A DNA stretch of 64,000 nucleotides, from the NCBI GenBank assembly GCA_003514385.1, contig DOQR01000004.1:235239-299238 (forward strand), in the 5' to 3' direction. The DNA is from Oscillospiraceae bacterium. Lineage in GTDB: Bacteria; Bacillota; Clostridia; Oscillospirales; Acutalibacteraceae. Made by a program: the position numbers and the translations under genes. Positions 17,515-26,772 of the stretch are shown here, in pieces. Positions within the stretch are counted from its first letter, which is position 1. The number at the start of each line of letters is the position of its first letter. The notes below the pieces were generated by a model. The model searched no databases and had not been told where the DNA came from. It was given only the letters and a program-made list of their open reading frames with translations.

Positions 17515-18569
17515 TAAAGTTTATCTATCTCTTCCATAAGGCTGTCAAGCACCTCTGACTCAGGTACTTTTTTGATTATTTGACCCTTTTTGAATATCAG
17601 CGCGCAGCCGTCGCCGCCGGCGATACCGATATCAGCTTCTCTCGCTTCGCCGGGTCCGTTGACGGCGCAGCCCATGACTGCGACCTTTATCGGCTTGTTG
17701 CACGACGCGAGTCTTTCTTCAACTGCGTTTGCGAGGGATATCAAATCTATCTTTGTTCTGCCGCAGGTCGGGCACGAAACTATCTGAACGCAGTCCTTTT
17801 TTGCGCCCGTTGCGCGCAGGATATCATAGCCCGCCGCAACTTCTTTGACCGGATCGTCGGTCATTGAGACACGGATAGTGTCGCCGATTCCGTGCAGGAG
17901 CAGAGAACCGATACCGACGCTCGACTTGACAAGGCTCATTTTCCATGTGCCCGCCTCGGTTATGCCTACATGGAGCGGATAATCGCAAATCTGCGAGATA
18001 AGCTCATATGCTTCGACAGTCATCGGGACATCGGAGGACTTGAGCGATATAACAATATTATTAAAATCGCACTCCTCAAGCAGGCGCACATGTCCCATTG
18101 CGCTGTCCACAAGAGCCTGTGCGGTGGGAGCGCCGTATTTTGCGAGAATATCCTTCTCGATAGAGCCGCTGTTGACGCCGACTCTTATCGGGATACCGTT
18201 ATTGGCGCAGGCATCGGCAACAGCCTTGACTCTGTCTTTCGAGCCGATGTTGCCGGGATTTATGCGTATTTTATCAACGCCCGCAGAGATGCTTTCGAGC
18301 GCGAGTCTGTAATCAAAATGTATATCCGCGACTATCGGCACTTTTACTGCCTCTTTGAGAGCCGGGATGAGTTTCACCGCATCCATATCGGGTATTGCGG
18401 CGCGGATTATCTGGCATCCGGCTTTTTCGAGAGCCTTTGCCTGCTTCACGCTGCCCTCAATATCATGCGCGGGGATATTGAGCATCGACTGGACGGCTAT
18501 CGGAGAGTTGCCGCCGATAGTCAAATTGCCTATTCTGACTTCTTTGCTTTTTCTGCGTTCAAATGCCAT
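17514..18569 (-). CDS. ispG: 4-hydroxy-3-methylbut-2-en-1-yl diphosphate synthase (flavodoxin)
   Basis: Iron-sulfur enzyme of the MEP isoprenoid pathway converting MEcPP to HMBPP. The 351-residue bacterial short form has the TIM-barrel part (VQSMLNIP, VADIHFDYRLAL, RINPGNIG) and the C-terminal [4Fe-4S] ligands in SCPTCGR and GCAVNGPGEA. Start ATG 18569 has AGAGG upstream. It lies 4 bp after rseP and overlaps polC by 1 bp. Confidence 0.97.
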   Translation of the reverse strand: MAFERRKSKEVRIGNLTIGGNSPIAVQSMLNIPAHDIEGSVKQAKALEKAGCQIIRAAIPDMDAVKLIPALKEAVKVPIVADIHFDYRLALESISAGVDKIRINPGNIGSKDRVKAVADACANNGIPIRVGVNSGSIEKDILAKYGAPTAQALVDSAMGHVRLLEECDFNNIVISLKSSDVPMTVEAYELISQICDYPLHVGITEAGTWKMSLVKSSVGIGSLLLHGIGDTIRVSMTDDPVKEVAAGYDILRATGAKKDCVQIVSCPTCGRTKIDLISLANAVEERLASCNKPIKVAVMGCAVNGPGEAREADIGIAGGDGCALIFKKGQIIKKVPESEVLDSLMEEIDKL

Positions 18570-18573
18570 AATT

Positions 18574-19665
18574 CTAACCTCTTATCAAACTGACAATATC
18601 TTTGAATGAAATCACAGCCATAAATGCGAGCAGAAGTATCATGCCGACCGCGTGAACCCACTTTTCAAACTTCTGCGGGATAGGTCTGCGGATAATAAGC
18701 TCGATAAACATGAAGAACAGTCTGCCGCCGTCAAGCGCCGGGATGGGCAGGAGATTGAACAGACCGACATTAATAGCTATCAGCGCCATAATAGTCAGAA
18801 GCGGAGTCCAATCCATTGAAGTCGACGAAGCCGATGCCGCATCCGCAACATAGTTTATAATGCCTATCGGCCCCGAGACCTCGTTTAGTCCGTATCGTCC
18901 GGTTATCAGGTCAAAAAGGCTTATCCAGACCATGCGGCCTATTGATATACTCTCAAGAAAAGCGTTCTTTGTGACGCTCAAAAATGTCGGTTTAACTCCG
19001 ACGATAACAAAATCGTAGTGAATGCTTATCAGATTCTCCTGACCCTCTATGGGGCTGGTTTGAAACTTAACATCCTTGAGCTCGACTTTTTTTCCGTCTC
19101 TTTTGACGACGAAGTCCATGACGCCGTCATCGTCGCGCATCATGAGAAACGTTATATCATATTGGGAATAGACTCGCTTGCCGTTTATTTTGACAATCTT
19201 ATCCCCTGCCTCGAGTCCGCTCGCGGCACTTGTTGCGTTGTCATAAAACGAGCGAATCTGAGTGGTGCCGATAAGATCGGACTGACAGAGCATAATTGCA
19301 ACGATTATAACGCCCATGATAAGATTGACCGTCGCTCCGGCGACGACGACTATCATTCGCTGCCACAGGGGCTTGTTGTTGAAGGCGTGCTGATCCTCGC
19401 TGTCCTCGTCCTCGCCCTCCATGCTGACGTATCCGCCTATCGGCAGGATTCTCACGGCATAGTTTGTATCGCCCTTCTTCTTTTTGAAGATGGCGGGACC
19501 CATGCCGATAGAGAACTCGTTGACCTTGACCTTGAAAAGCTTTGCAAAAAGGAAATGGCCGAGCTCATGAAACATTATTACGATGCCGAAGAAAAGTATG
19601 GCCACAAGAAACGGCCAGACCTTGCTCCAAACTGTCGAAAACGACAGCGCGGTGTTTAAAAACAT
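18574..19665 (-). CDS. rseP: site-2 intramembrane zinc metalloprotease RseP/RasP
   Basis: Cuts membrane-bound anti-sigma factors and signal peptide remnants within the bilayer. The 363-residue protein has the first-helix zinc motif HELGHF at about 34-39, a PDZ domain at about 140-225 (ASGLEAGDKIVKING), and the third zinc ligand region NLLPIPALDGGR near 305. Four membrane helices are expected. Start ATG 19665 is preceded by AAAGGA. It lies in the conserved dxr-rseP-ispG order. Confidence 0.96.
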   Translation of the reverse strand: MFLNTALSFSTVWSKVWPFLVAILFFGIVIMFHELGHFLFAKLFKVKVNEFSIGMGPAIFKKKKGDTNYAVRILPIGGYVSMEGEDEDSEDQHAFNNKPLWQRMIVVVAGATVNLIMGVIIVAIMLCQSDLIGTTQIRSFYDNATSAASGLEAGDKIVKINGKRVYSQYDITFLMMRDDDGVMDFVVKRDGKKVELKDVKFQTSPIEGQENLISIHYDFVIVGVKPTFLSVTKNAFLESISIGRMVWISLFDLITGRYGLNEVSGPIGIINYVADAASASSTSMDWTPLLTIMALIAINVGLFNLLPIPALDGGRLFFMFIELIIRRPIPQKFEKWVHAVGMILLLAFMAVISFKDIVSLIRG

Positions 19666-19694
19666 ATAAAATATCCTTTCGACCCGTGAAAATA

Positions 19695-20840
19695 TCAGCA
19701 GCCGAACATCTCATGCACTTTTTCCCTTGCGCGGGAATCGGCGAGGAGAATGTTTTCGAGGCTGTCGCACGGTGAAAATTCGGTTGAATCGAGCACTCCC
19801 GCCACTGCGTCGGCGATATCGAGGAACTTTATCTTTCCGTCCCTGAACAGCTTATTTGCAGCTTCGTTAGCGCCGTTTGCCGATGCGGGATAAATGCCGC
19901 CCTTTGTTATCGCCTGCCTGCAAAGATTGATGCAGGAGAATGTATCATAATCGGGCTGCTCGAAGGTGAGCGTTTTCCACTCCTCGAGTCGGAGCTGTTT
20001 TGCGGGGCTCTCATAGCGCTCCGGATAAGTCAGAGCATACTGTATCGGCACGCGCATATCGGGCACGCCGAGCTGAGCTATGACGGAGTTGTCGACATAT
20101 TCGACGAGCGAATGAACCACGCTCTGGCGGTGGACGAGAATATCTATCTTATCGGCTGGCATATCGAAAAGCCACGCCGCTTCGATAAGCTCAAGTCCCT
20201 TGTTCATCATTGTAGCAGAATCGATGGTAATTTTTGCGCCCATACTCCAATTGGGGTGCTTGAGCGCCTGTTCAACTGTGACGCCCTCGAGGTCGACACG
20301 CGTTCTGCCGAAGAACGGGCCGCCGGAAGCGGTCAGAATAAGGCGTTTGACGCTCTGCTTTCCGGGGCTTCCCTGAAGCGACTGGAATATTGCGGAATGT
20401 TCACTGTCGACCGGGAGAATCGCCACACCCTTTTCTTTGGCGCGGGTTGTGACAAGCTCGCCGCCGGCGACAAGGGTCTCCTTATTGGCGAGGGCGATAT
20501 CATTGCCTGCCTCGATAGCGGCAAGGGTCGGCTTGAGACCGGCTATGCCGACAATACTGTTGAGCACCTTGTCGGCATCGAGCTGAGCTGCGGCGCATAT
20601 GCCCTCTTCGCCGCCGAGCACTTTTGTATCGGTATCGGCGACTTTTATTCTGAGCTCCGCCGCTCTGTTCTCATCGGCAACAGCCGCTATCTCGGGCTTA
20701 AACTCCCTTATCTGCTTTTCGAGCAGGTCGATATTTGAATTCGAGGTCAGCGCTTTGACCGTAAAATTCCGAAGTCTTGCGACATCGAGTGCCTGGGTGC
20801 CTATAGAACCGGTAGAGCCGAGAATGACCATGCTTTTCAT
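19695..20840 (-). CDS. dxr: 1-deoxy-D-xylulose 5-phosphate reductoisomerase
   Basis: Second enzyme of the MEP pathway, making MEP from DXP with NADPH. The 381 residues start with MVILGSTGSIGTQALDV (NADPH motif) and contain LANKETLVAGG, LPVDSEHSAIFQ (metal ligands), the flexible-loop region KHPNWSMGAKITIDSATMMNKGLE and VHRQSVVHSLVEY. It lies 4 bp after cdsA; GGGAG precedes the start. Downstream rseP and ispG are in the same transcript. Confidence 0.97.
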   Translation of the reverse strand: MKSMVILGSTGSIGTQALDVARLRNFTVKALTSNSNIDLLEKQIREFKPEIAAVADENRAAELRIKVADTDTKVLGGEEGICAAAQLDADKVLNSIVGIAGLKPTLAAIEAGNDIALANKETLVAGGELVTTRAKEKGVAILPVDSEHSAIFQSLQGSPGKQSVKRLILTASGGPFFGRTRVDLEGVTVEQALKHPNWSMGAKITIDSATMMNKGLELIEAAWLFDMPADKIDILVHRQSVVHSLVEYVDNSVIAQLGVPDMRVPIQYALTYPERYESPAKQLRLEEWKTLTFEQPDYDTFSCINLCRQAITKGGIYPASANGANEAANKLFRDGKIKFLDIADAVAGVLDSTEFSPCDSLENILLADSRAREKVHEMFGC

Positions 20841-20844
20841 AGGA

Positions 20845-21702
20845 TCACGCTCCCACGCTGAGAATCAGCGAAATAATGGCGTAGAGCATCGGCATAACGA
20901 AGCTGTAGCTGTCGAATCTGTCCATGATGCCGCCATGACCGGGGAAGATGGTTCCGAAATCCTTTTCGCCGAAGTTCCTCTTGATAACGGACGCCGAAAG
21001 GTCGCCGCCGATGCTGATAGCGGAGAGGAACATCGATGTTGCGGGAATCATCCACCACTTTATTGTGTCGTTCTTGAAGAAGAAATAATCAAAAATGAAG
21101 AAGAAAGCGAGGTTGAAGAGCATAGTTATAACTATTCCGCCGATTGCGCCCTCAACACTCTTTTTCGGGCTGATATTCGGAGCGAGCTTATGCTTGCCGA
21201 ACTTTCTGCCGACAAAATACGCAAATGTGTCGTTAAGCCATGCGGACAGCAGCGCCGTAAAGATAATAAAGAACACATGCGACTGCTGGAACAGATCCGG
21301 ACGGCTCAGGCAGAGATTTCTGAGCAGGGTTATTGTCGACATAACATACGGCACGATAACGCCGCAGAACATCGACATAACGACATCTTCAAACTTCGTC
21401 TTTTTATAGTTGCCGAGCATGATAAACATCATGATTATGACATAGACTATTGCAAGGACATATGTCGGGAACGGCAGCTTCGAAAAGAGCTTATATTCAT
21501 AGGCAAAGGGCATAAATGCGGCGAGAACTATGTTGATTATCATGAGAAGCTTGTTCTCGATCTTTGCAACATGCTGTATCTCGTAGGAAGCGAGCAGCGA
21601 TACGGCTGCTATAACTATGCCAAGAACGGGGGTGAACATAAAGGCAAGGACTGCAAGTCCGAAAAGAGCGCCTAAAACTCCGGTAATAACGCGCTGTTTC
21701 AT
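20845..21702 (-). CDS. cdsA: phosphatidate cytidylyltransferase
   Basis: Makes CDP-diacylglycerol from phosphatidate and CTP, the precursor of acidic phospholipids and phosphatidylethanolamine. The 285-residue membrane protein has about eight helices and the family signature in the C-terminal third: NDTFAYFVGRKFGKHKLAP, SPKKSVEGAIGG and FPGHGGIMDRFDS. Start ATG 21702, 30 bp after uppS, in the conserved envelope operon. Confidence 0.96.
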   Translation of the reverse strand: MKQRVITGVLGALFGLAVLAFMFTPVLGIVIAAVSLLASYEIQHVAKIENKLLMIINIVLAAFMPFAYEYKLFSKLPFPTYVLAIVYVIIMMFIMLGNYKKTKFEDVVMSMFCGVIVPYVMSTITLLRNLCLSRPDLFQQSHVFFIIFTALLSAWLNDTFAYFVGRKFGKHKLAPNISPKKSVEGAIGGIVITMLFNLAFFFIFDYFFFKNDTIKWWMIPATSMFLSAISIGGDLSASVIKRNFGEKDFGTIFPGHGGIMDRFDSYSFVMPMLYAIISLILSVGA

Positions 21703-21732
21703 CTTTCTCTCATCTCACTATAAAAATTATTT

Positions 21733-22461
21733 TCAGACTCCTCCGAAGCGTCTGCTGCGATGTGCGTATTCCTCAAGAGCGGCATCAAAATCCTGCTCGG
21801 TATAATCGGGCCAGAGGATATCGGAATAAATAAACTCCGAATATGCCGCCTGCCAGATGAGGAAGTTGGAAAGTCTGAATTCTCCGCTCGGGCGGATTAT
21901 AAGATCGGGGTCGGGCTGACCCGCCGTATAGAGATTGTCGGATATATCCTGCTCGGTCAGGCTCTCGGGTGTGCGCTCCCCTCTTGCGCACTGCTCGGCA
22001 AGCCGCTTGCAGGCGGACAGTATCTCATTTCTGCCGCCGTAGTTTATCGCGATGTTTACGGTCGTTCTGACCTTGTCTGCGGAACCGCGCTCAAGCTCGT
22101 CAACAAGCTCGAGAATATCGTCCGCAAGACCTTCGCGCTCTCCTATATATCTTATTCTGAGACCTTTCTGTGCATTCTCCTGCTCGCGCTTCTCAGCCTC
22201 GCGCAGGTACTCACGGAAAAGATCCATTATGCCGCTGACTTCTTCGGGCGGTCTGCGCCAATTTTCCGTGGAAAAGGCGTAGAACGTCACATAGCGTATA
22301 CCTCTGTCTGCGGCGTATTCGCATATTCTTTTGAACACCTTCGCCCCCTGCTTGTGACCCTCGCCGCGCGGGAGACCGCGCTGCTTCGCCCAGCGGCCGT
22401 TGCCGTCCATGATTATGGCGACATGCTTCGGAAGATGTTCGTTTTCAGGTGACTTTGTCAT
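21733..22461 (-). CDS. uppS: undecaprenyl diphosphate synthase (cis-prenyltransferase)
   Basis: Extends farnesyl diphosphate to the C55 lipid carrier of cell-wall synthesis. The 242 residues show the catalytic start HVAIIMDGNGRWAKQRG with its metal aspartate, FYAFSTENWRRP, and the C-terminal PDLIIRPSGEFRLSNFLIWQAAYSE. Start ATG 22461 has AAAGGG upstream. A terminator-like hairpin separates it from frr. Confidence 0.97.
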   Translation of the reverse strand: MTKSPENEHLPKHVAIIMDGNGRWAKQRGLPRGEGHKQGAKVFKRICEYAADRGIRYVTFYAFSTENWRRPPEEVSGIMDLFREYLREAEKREQENAQKGLRIRYIGEREGLADDILELVDELERGSADKVRTTVNIAINYGGRNEILSACKRLAEQCARGERTPESLTEQDISDNLYTAGQPDPDLIIRPSGEFRLSNFLIWQAAYSEFIYSDILWPDYTEQDFDAALEEYAHRSRRFGGV

Positions 22462-22486
22462 AGCAAAAATCCCTTTCTGTATTTAG

Positions 22487-22526
22487 GCAAAAAGGCATGA
22501 CCGCCCGAAGCGCCCAGCCTTTTTGC
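22487..22526 (-). terminator. terminator-like hairpin between frr and uppS
   Basis: On the minus strand GCAAAAAGGC (22526-22517) pairs perfectly with GCCTTTTTGC (22496-22487) across a GC-rich 20-nt loop. The T run lies in the 3' arm, as in terminators whose stem continues into the A/U tract. It may split pyrH-frr from the envelope genes or set their ratio. Confidence 0.5.
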
Positions 22527-22545
22527 TTCAAGGATCCGAAACAAA

Positions 22546-23100
22546 TCAGATCGCCATTATTTCCTTTTCTTTCTCTGCAGCTACCGAGTCCGCTTCTTTG
22601 ACGAACTTGTCGGTTATATCCTGCATTTCTTTCTCGCCGTACTTGAGATCGTCCTCGGTTATCTCGCCGTTCTTCTGCATCTTCTTGAGCTTATCCATGC
22701 AGTCTCTGCGGATAGAGCGGATGGCGACCTTGCAGTCTTCGGCAAGCTTCTTGACATCCTTGACTATCTCGCGGCGCTTATCCTCAGTCAGAGGCGGGAA
22801 GGTCAGTCTGATAACCTTGCCGTCATTCTGCGGGTTGATGCCGAGATCGGAGGTCTGGATAGCCTTCTCGATGGGGTGCAGAGTCGAAGCGTCCCAGGGC
22901 TGGATGCAGAGAATTCTCGCCTCGACTACAGAGATAGCCGCAAGCTGATTTATCGGAGTGGCAGTGCCGTAATAATCAACGGTTATCTTATCGAGAACCG
23001 CCGCGGTAGCTCTGTTTGCTCTTATTGCAGCATACTCGCCCTTGAGGGAGCTGATGCTCTTACCCATTTTATCGCGTGCTGTTTGAAATACTGTTTCCAT
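22546..23100 (-). CDS. frr: ribosome recycling factor
   Basis: Dissolves post-termination ribosomes together with EF-G. The 184-residue protein has the expected two-domain pattern: helical MGKSISSLKGEYAAIRANRA, the small beta domain with VDYYGTATPINQLAAI and ILCIQPWD, and LTEDKRREIVKDVKKLAEDCKVAIRSIRRD (typical R/K-rich long helix). Start ATG 23100 is preceded by AAAGGA. It follows pyrH by 53 bp. Confidence 0.97.
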   Translation of the reverse strand: METVFQTARDKMGKSISSLKGEYAAIRANRATAAVLDKITVDYYGTATPINQLAAISVVEARILCIQPWDASTLHPIEKAIQTSDLGINPQNDGKVIRLTFPPLTEDKRREIVKDVKKLAEDCKVAIRSIRRDCMDKLKKMQKNGEITEDDLKYGEKEMQDITDKFVKEADSVAAEKEKEIMAI

Positions 23101-23153
23101 AATTTCAATCCTTTCTTGAAGAGAAGATCATATTTTCATCGGTCTTTCGCCGA

Positions 23154-23858
23154 TCATTTTACAACTGTTCCGACATTTTCGCCTTTTATCGCCTTAACGA
23201 TATTCTGAGGATCGTCGAGGTTGAAAACGAGAATCGGGATAGAATTGTCTCTGCAGAGAGATGCCGCAGTGCCGTCCATGACCTTGAGGTCGTGGCTGAG
23301 AATCTCGTCGAACGAGAGGGTATCATACTTCTTCGCATCCTCGAACTTGTGGGGATCCTTATCATAGACGCCGTCGACATTCGTTGCCTTGAACATGATA
23401 TCGGCATCTATCTCGAGTGCGCGCAGAGCAGCGGCAGTATCAGTGGTGAAGAACGGGTTGCCGGTGCCGCAGCCGAAGATAACGACTCTACCCTTTTCAA
23501 GGTGGCGAACCGCCTTATTGCGGATATAGGGCTCGGCTATCTGCTGCATGGCAATAGCGGTCTGGACTCTGACGGGCACCTTGAGATGCTCGAGGGCATC
23601 GGCAAGAGCGAGGGAGTTCATGACAGTGGCGAGCATACCCATATGGTCGGCTCTGGTTCTGTCCATATCGCCGCTCGAACGTCCGCGCCAGAAGTTGCCG
23701 CCGCCGACAACGAGGCCGACCTGAACGCCCATATCGACACATTCCTTGACTGCGGAGCAGATATTGAGAACGGTATCGTAGTCAATACCCATACCCTTTC
23801 CGCCGGCGAGCACCTCGCCGCTTATTTTCAGAAGTATACGTTTATACGTAAGCTCCAT
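23154..23858 (-). CDS. pyrH: uridylate kinase (UMP kinase)
   Basis: Phosphorylates UMP to UDP; an amino-acid-kinase-fold enzyme, usually hexameric and feedback-regulated. The 234 residues contain [13 protein letters not shown] (phosphate-binding lysine), [41 protein letters not shown] and a C-terminal metal/ATP region. ATG 23858 is chosen because GGAGG lies 7 nt upstream; the earlier ATG gives a short unconserved extension. It is the first gene of the leftward operon, with a promoter at 23899-23927. Confidence 0.97.
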   Translation of the reverse strand: MELTYKRILLKISGEVLAGGKGMGIDYDTVLNICSAVKECVDMGVQVGLVVGGGNFWRGRSSGDMDRTRADHMGMLATVMNSLALADALEHLKVPVRVQTAIAMQQIAEPYIRNKAVRHLEKGRVVIFGCGTGNPFFTTDTAAALRALEIDADIMFKATNVDGVYDKDPHKFEDAKKYDTLSFDEILSHDLKVMDGTAASLCRDNSIPILVFNLDDPQNIVKAIKGENVGTVVK

Positions 23859-23898
23859 GTTACTGCCTCCATTCAAAAAAACATAATTTTCCGCTACT

Positions 23899-23927
23899 AT
23901 TTTACTTTATTTTACGCAAGCTGTAAA
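23899..23927 (-). promoter_or_regulatory. predicted promoter of the pyrH operon
   Basis: On the minus strand TTTACA (23927-23922), 17-bp spacer, TAAAAT (23904-23899); leader about 35 nt. Confidence 0.55.
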
Positions 23928-23956
23928 GACAAAAAGACAAATTCACAGCAATTTAA

Positions 23957-24000
23957 CAAAAAAAGAGCACGGGAGACAAGATTCGCTTTTGTCTCCCGTG
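23957..24000 (-). terminator. strong terminator of the ABC-DUF1854-ABC operon
   Basis: CACGGGAGACAA (23968-23979) pairs perfectly with TTGTCTCCCGTG (23989-24000), a 12-bp stem with 9-nt loop; on the minus strand a run of seven T follows. It lies 12 bp after the stop of the second ABC gene. Confidence 0.92.
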
Positions 24001-24012
24001 TTTAAGTTCGCG

Positions 24013-26199
24013 TTACTGCCTGCCGAGCGCCGCCTGAGCTTCGGATGTAAGCTTCGAAGTCTGGCGCTGAGCCATGACAAGATTATAATAAATGCCGCGC
24101 TTTTTGAGAAGCTCCGTATGCGTGCCGACCTCGGCGATTCTGCCGTTTTCAAGCACAACGAGCCTGTCCGCATGGCGCAGGGTCGAAAGCCTGTGAGCAA
24201 TGGCTATTGTTGTTCTGTTATGAACCAATCTGCCGAGCGCTTCCTGAATATGACTCTCTGTCTCTGGGTCGAGTGCGCTTGTCGCCTCGTCGAGAATGAG
24301 TATCTTCGGATCACGCAGTATCGCTCTCGCTATCGCCACACGCTGGCGCTCGCCGCCCGAAAGATTATAGCCGTTTTCACCGACGACGGTATTATACCCG
24401 TCTTTGAGCTCCATTATAAATCCGTGGGCGTTTGCCGCCTTTGCGGCGGAGAACACCTCTTCCGGGGATGCGTCCGGCTTCGCATAAGCGATATTGTCAT
24501 AGACGGTGCCGGAGAAAAGGTACGTCTCCTGGAACACGACGCCCATATTCTCGCGCAGATAATACTGGTCATAATCGCGGATATCCCTGCCATCTATTCT
24601 GAGTGTCCCGCTGTCGACATCATAGAGGCGCATGACAAGGTTTATCATAGTGGACTTGCCCGCTCCCGAATGACCGACAAGACCTATCATCTCACCCGGT
24701 TTTATCTTCAGATTTATATCCTTGAGCACCGGTTCATAACTCTTATAGCCGAAGCCGACTGAATCGAACTCCACCTCGCCCGTTATCGGATATTTACCGG
24801 CGTTTCTCGAATCGCCAACCTGCGGCTTTTCATCGAGAACTTCATAAATTTTTATAAGGCTCGTTGTGACCTCCGCTACCCAGCGGGGCATATTGGCAAG
24901 CCAGTCGAGCGGCTTATAGATATACGAGAGCAGAAGCACAAAGCTCCACAGCTCGCCCGCGGTCATCGTGCCGTTTATAACCATTCTTCCGCCGAAATAG
25001 AGCACGAGGAAATTGCCGGAATTCATAAAGAAGCCTATGACCGGGAAGATAATCGCCCACATTCGCTCGTTGCTCACGGAGATATCTGCAAGAGCCTTGC
25101 TCGCGGAAGAAAACTTTGCAACCTCGCGCTTTTCGCTGCCAAAGGTTTTGACAACACGGATGCCCTTGATTATATCGTGAAGAATCGAGTTCGCGCGGCT
25201 GTCATACCGCCACTGCTTATCGTAGCGCAAATGGATATAGCGCTTGAAGCCGTTGAGTGCGATAATGCACAACGGCGCAGGCAGGACTGCGAGAAGAGTC
25301 AGCAGCGGGCTCATGCGCAGCATGAATATGCCGACGACGATAAAGAGTATAATCTGTTCGAGTGCATAGCGACCTTTATCAACAAAGAAGTTTTGAACCG
25401 TGTTTGTATCGCGCGTAACACGTTTTATAAGATCGCCCGCAGTTTTTCGCGACATGGACGAGATGGACATACGCTGGACTTTGTCATAGACAACGGAGCG
25501 CAGATATTTCGAGAATCCGAGTCCGACGCTGTTCGCGGTACGCCCGGAGAATATCTGGAAGATGTTTTCGAGCAGATAAGTCAGCGCCATGGCGACGCCG
25601 ATAATAATAACATTCTGCTTTGCGGAGAGCCCGCCCGACGAAACCGCCGACGAGAAACTGTCGACAAGCTTGCCCTGGAGCACGGGCTGCGCCGCAGACA
25701 TAAGATTTGCAAAAGTGACGAGCACGCTCGACACGATAAGAGTCGGCATAAACTGCCGAAGCATTTTAAATGTTCTGCGCCATATGTAGCTCTTATCAAC
25801 GCAGAACATACAGACATCGGTACCCTTTGGATAGCGCCTGCCGCATACCGGGCATCGGTCGGCATTGTCGGCGCTGAGCTGCGGTTCTTCACCTGTTTTT
25901 ATATAGTGGTTGACCGCCTTACAGAATTCGCCTATATCCTCCGCGGCACTCATGGAGAAGCGGCAGACCGTGATATTCTCGGCGCTGTCGTAATCAGAGC
26001 CGAACTCATCCGCAAACGGCGATATCTCGATGCTTCCGCATCCGACATCGGTATACTGCACAAGCTCGCCGACATTTTCAAGCGAATGTGAAAACACCTC
26101 TTTGCCGTCTTCGAGCGCATAGACTGCGCCGTTCTCATACCGCAGGACACCGCGGCACGGCTTTGAATTCAAGTCAAGGTCATATTTTACCTCGGTCAT
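24013..26199 (-). CDS. half-size ABC exporter with N-terminal zinc-ribbon domain (second copy)
   Basis: A 728-residue type I ABC exporter with fused membrane and ATPase parts. Residues 1-105 form an unfamiliar N-terminal domain; C116-x2-C and C130-x2-C make a zinc ribbon; six helices follow at about 145-440; the ATPase has Walker A GHSGAGKST (509-517), signature LSGGERQR (613-620) and Walker B ILILDEAT. It is paralogous to the ABC gene upstream and probably pairs with it as a heterodimer (inference). ATG 26199 has a poor ribosome site, but AAAGGAG precedes a five-codon frame (GTG start, TAA 3 nt before the ATG), suggesting re-initiation. Substrate unknown. Confidence 0.88.
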   Translation of the reverse strand: MTEVKYDLDLNSKPCRGVLRYENGAVYALEDGKEVFSHSLENVGELVQYTDVGCGSIEISPFADEFGSDYDSAENITVCRFSMSAAEDIGEFCKAVNHYIKTGEEPQLSADNADRCPVCGRRYPKGTDVCMFCVDKSYIWRRTFKMLRQFMPTLIVSSVLVTFANLMSAAQPVLQGKLVDSFSSAVSSGGLSAKQNVIIIGVAMALTYLLENIFQIFSGRTANSVGLGFSKYLRSVVYDKVQRMSISSMSRKTAGDLIKRVTRDTNTVQNFFVDKGRYALEQIILFIVVGIFMLRMSPLLTLLAVLPAPLCIIALNGFKRYIHLRYDKQWRYDSRANSILHDIIKGIRVVKTFGSEKREVAKFSSASKALADISVSNERMWAIIFPVIGFFMNSGNFLVLYFGGRMVINGTMTAGELWSFVLLLSYIYKPLDWLANMPRWVAEVTTSLIKIYEVLDEKPQVGDSRNAGKYPITGEVEFDSVGFGYKSYEPVLKDINLKIKPGEMIGLVGHSGAGKSTMINLVMRLYDVDSGTLRIDGRDIRDYDQYYLRENMGVVFQETYLFSGTVYDNIAYAKPDASPEEVFSAAKAANAHGFIMELKDGYNTVVGENGYNLSGGERQRVAIARAILRDPKILILDEATSALDPETESHIQEALGRLVHNRTTIAIAHRLSTLRHADRLVVLENGRIAEVGTHTELLKKRGIYYNLVMAQRQTSKLTSEAQAALGRQ

Positions 26200-26254
26200 A
26201 TTTTAAACCATACGGCGCACAGCCGCTCCTTTCTTTAAAATTCATGCAAAAAAA

Positions 26255-26761
26255 TCAATACAGAAATGGTTCGATTTTCCTGCGCGTTCTCGATTTAAGG
26301 GCGTTGATATCCGGAATTATAAAACGGTTACCGTCGGCATCGGTGAGCATGACCGCGCCGGAATCGAGCATCTTGATGTTGCGGCTGATATCCTTGACGC
26401 CAAATGTCTTTTTGAATCCGTCTATAGACACATCGAAATAGAACGAGCCCATCTTCTCATCTATCGAATATATCTCGGATATCTGCGGGCAATAGTAGCG
26501 CGCGGCGAGATCCTTTTCGATTATCTCTCTGCTCTCCGGCGGAAAATCGGCGGCGTTTTTTATTATGCCGATCTCGTTCTTGTCCATATCGCTGACACTT
26601 ATATACTCAAACGGTCTGTGCAGAGGCAGAGTACGCAAAAGGCGCACGCGGCGATAATCTTTATCCTCGGTTTTGAGGGCGGTAAAGCCGTTCGGATTTA
26701 TATAGAATCTGCACTTTTCGGGGTCGAGGAAGTTTATTGACATAGTATTGAGTTCTCCCAT
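26255..26761 (-). CDS. DUF1854 protein between two ABC exporters
   Basis: A 168-residue soluble protein I recognise as DUF1854. It starts with NFLDPEKCRFYINPNGFTAL and continues with VRLLRTLPLHRPFEYISV, then a segment resembling the N-terminal domain of the flanking exporters, with paired charged strands and VKDISRNIKMLDSGAVMLTDADGNRFIIPDI. Members elsewhere sit beside ABC exporters and, as I recall, near cyanophycin genes in some proteobacteria; no cyanophycin enzyme is seen here. ATG 26761 is chosen because GGAG precedes it by 7 nt and overlaps the stop region of the upstream ABC gene. Likely an accessory subunit of the exporter; function unproven. Confidence 0.78.
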   Translation of the reverse strand: MGELNTMSINFLDPEKCRFYINPNGFTALKTEDKDYRRVRLLRTLPLHRPFEYISVSDMDKNEIGIIKNAADFPPESREIIEKDLAARYYCPQISEIYSIDEKMGSFYFDVSIDGFKKTFGVKDISRNIKMLDSGAVMLTDADGNRFIIPDINALKSRTRRKIEPFLY

Positions 26762-26772
26762 TTTAACTCTCC

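Noticed and set aside
20599..21675. Long plus-strand frame (358 codons) opposite dxr/cdsA
   Set aside because: Antisense to two clear genes, with His/Cys-rich low-meaning sequence and no ribosome site.
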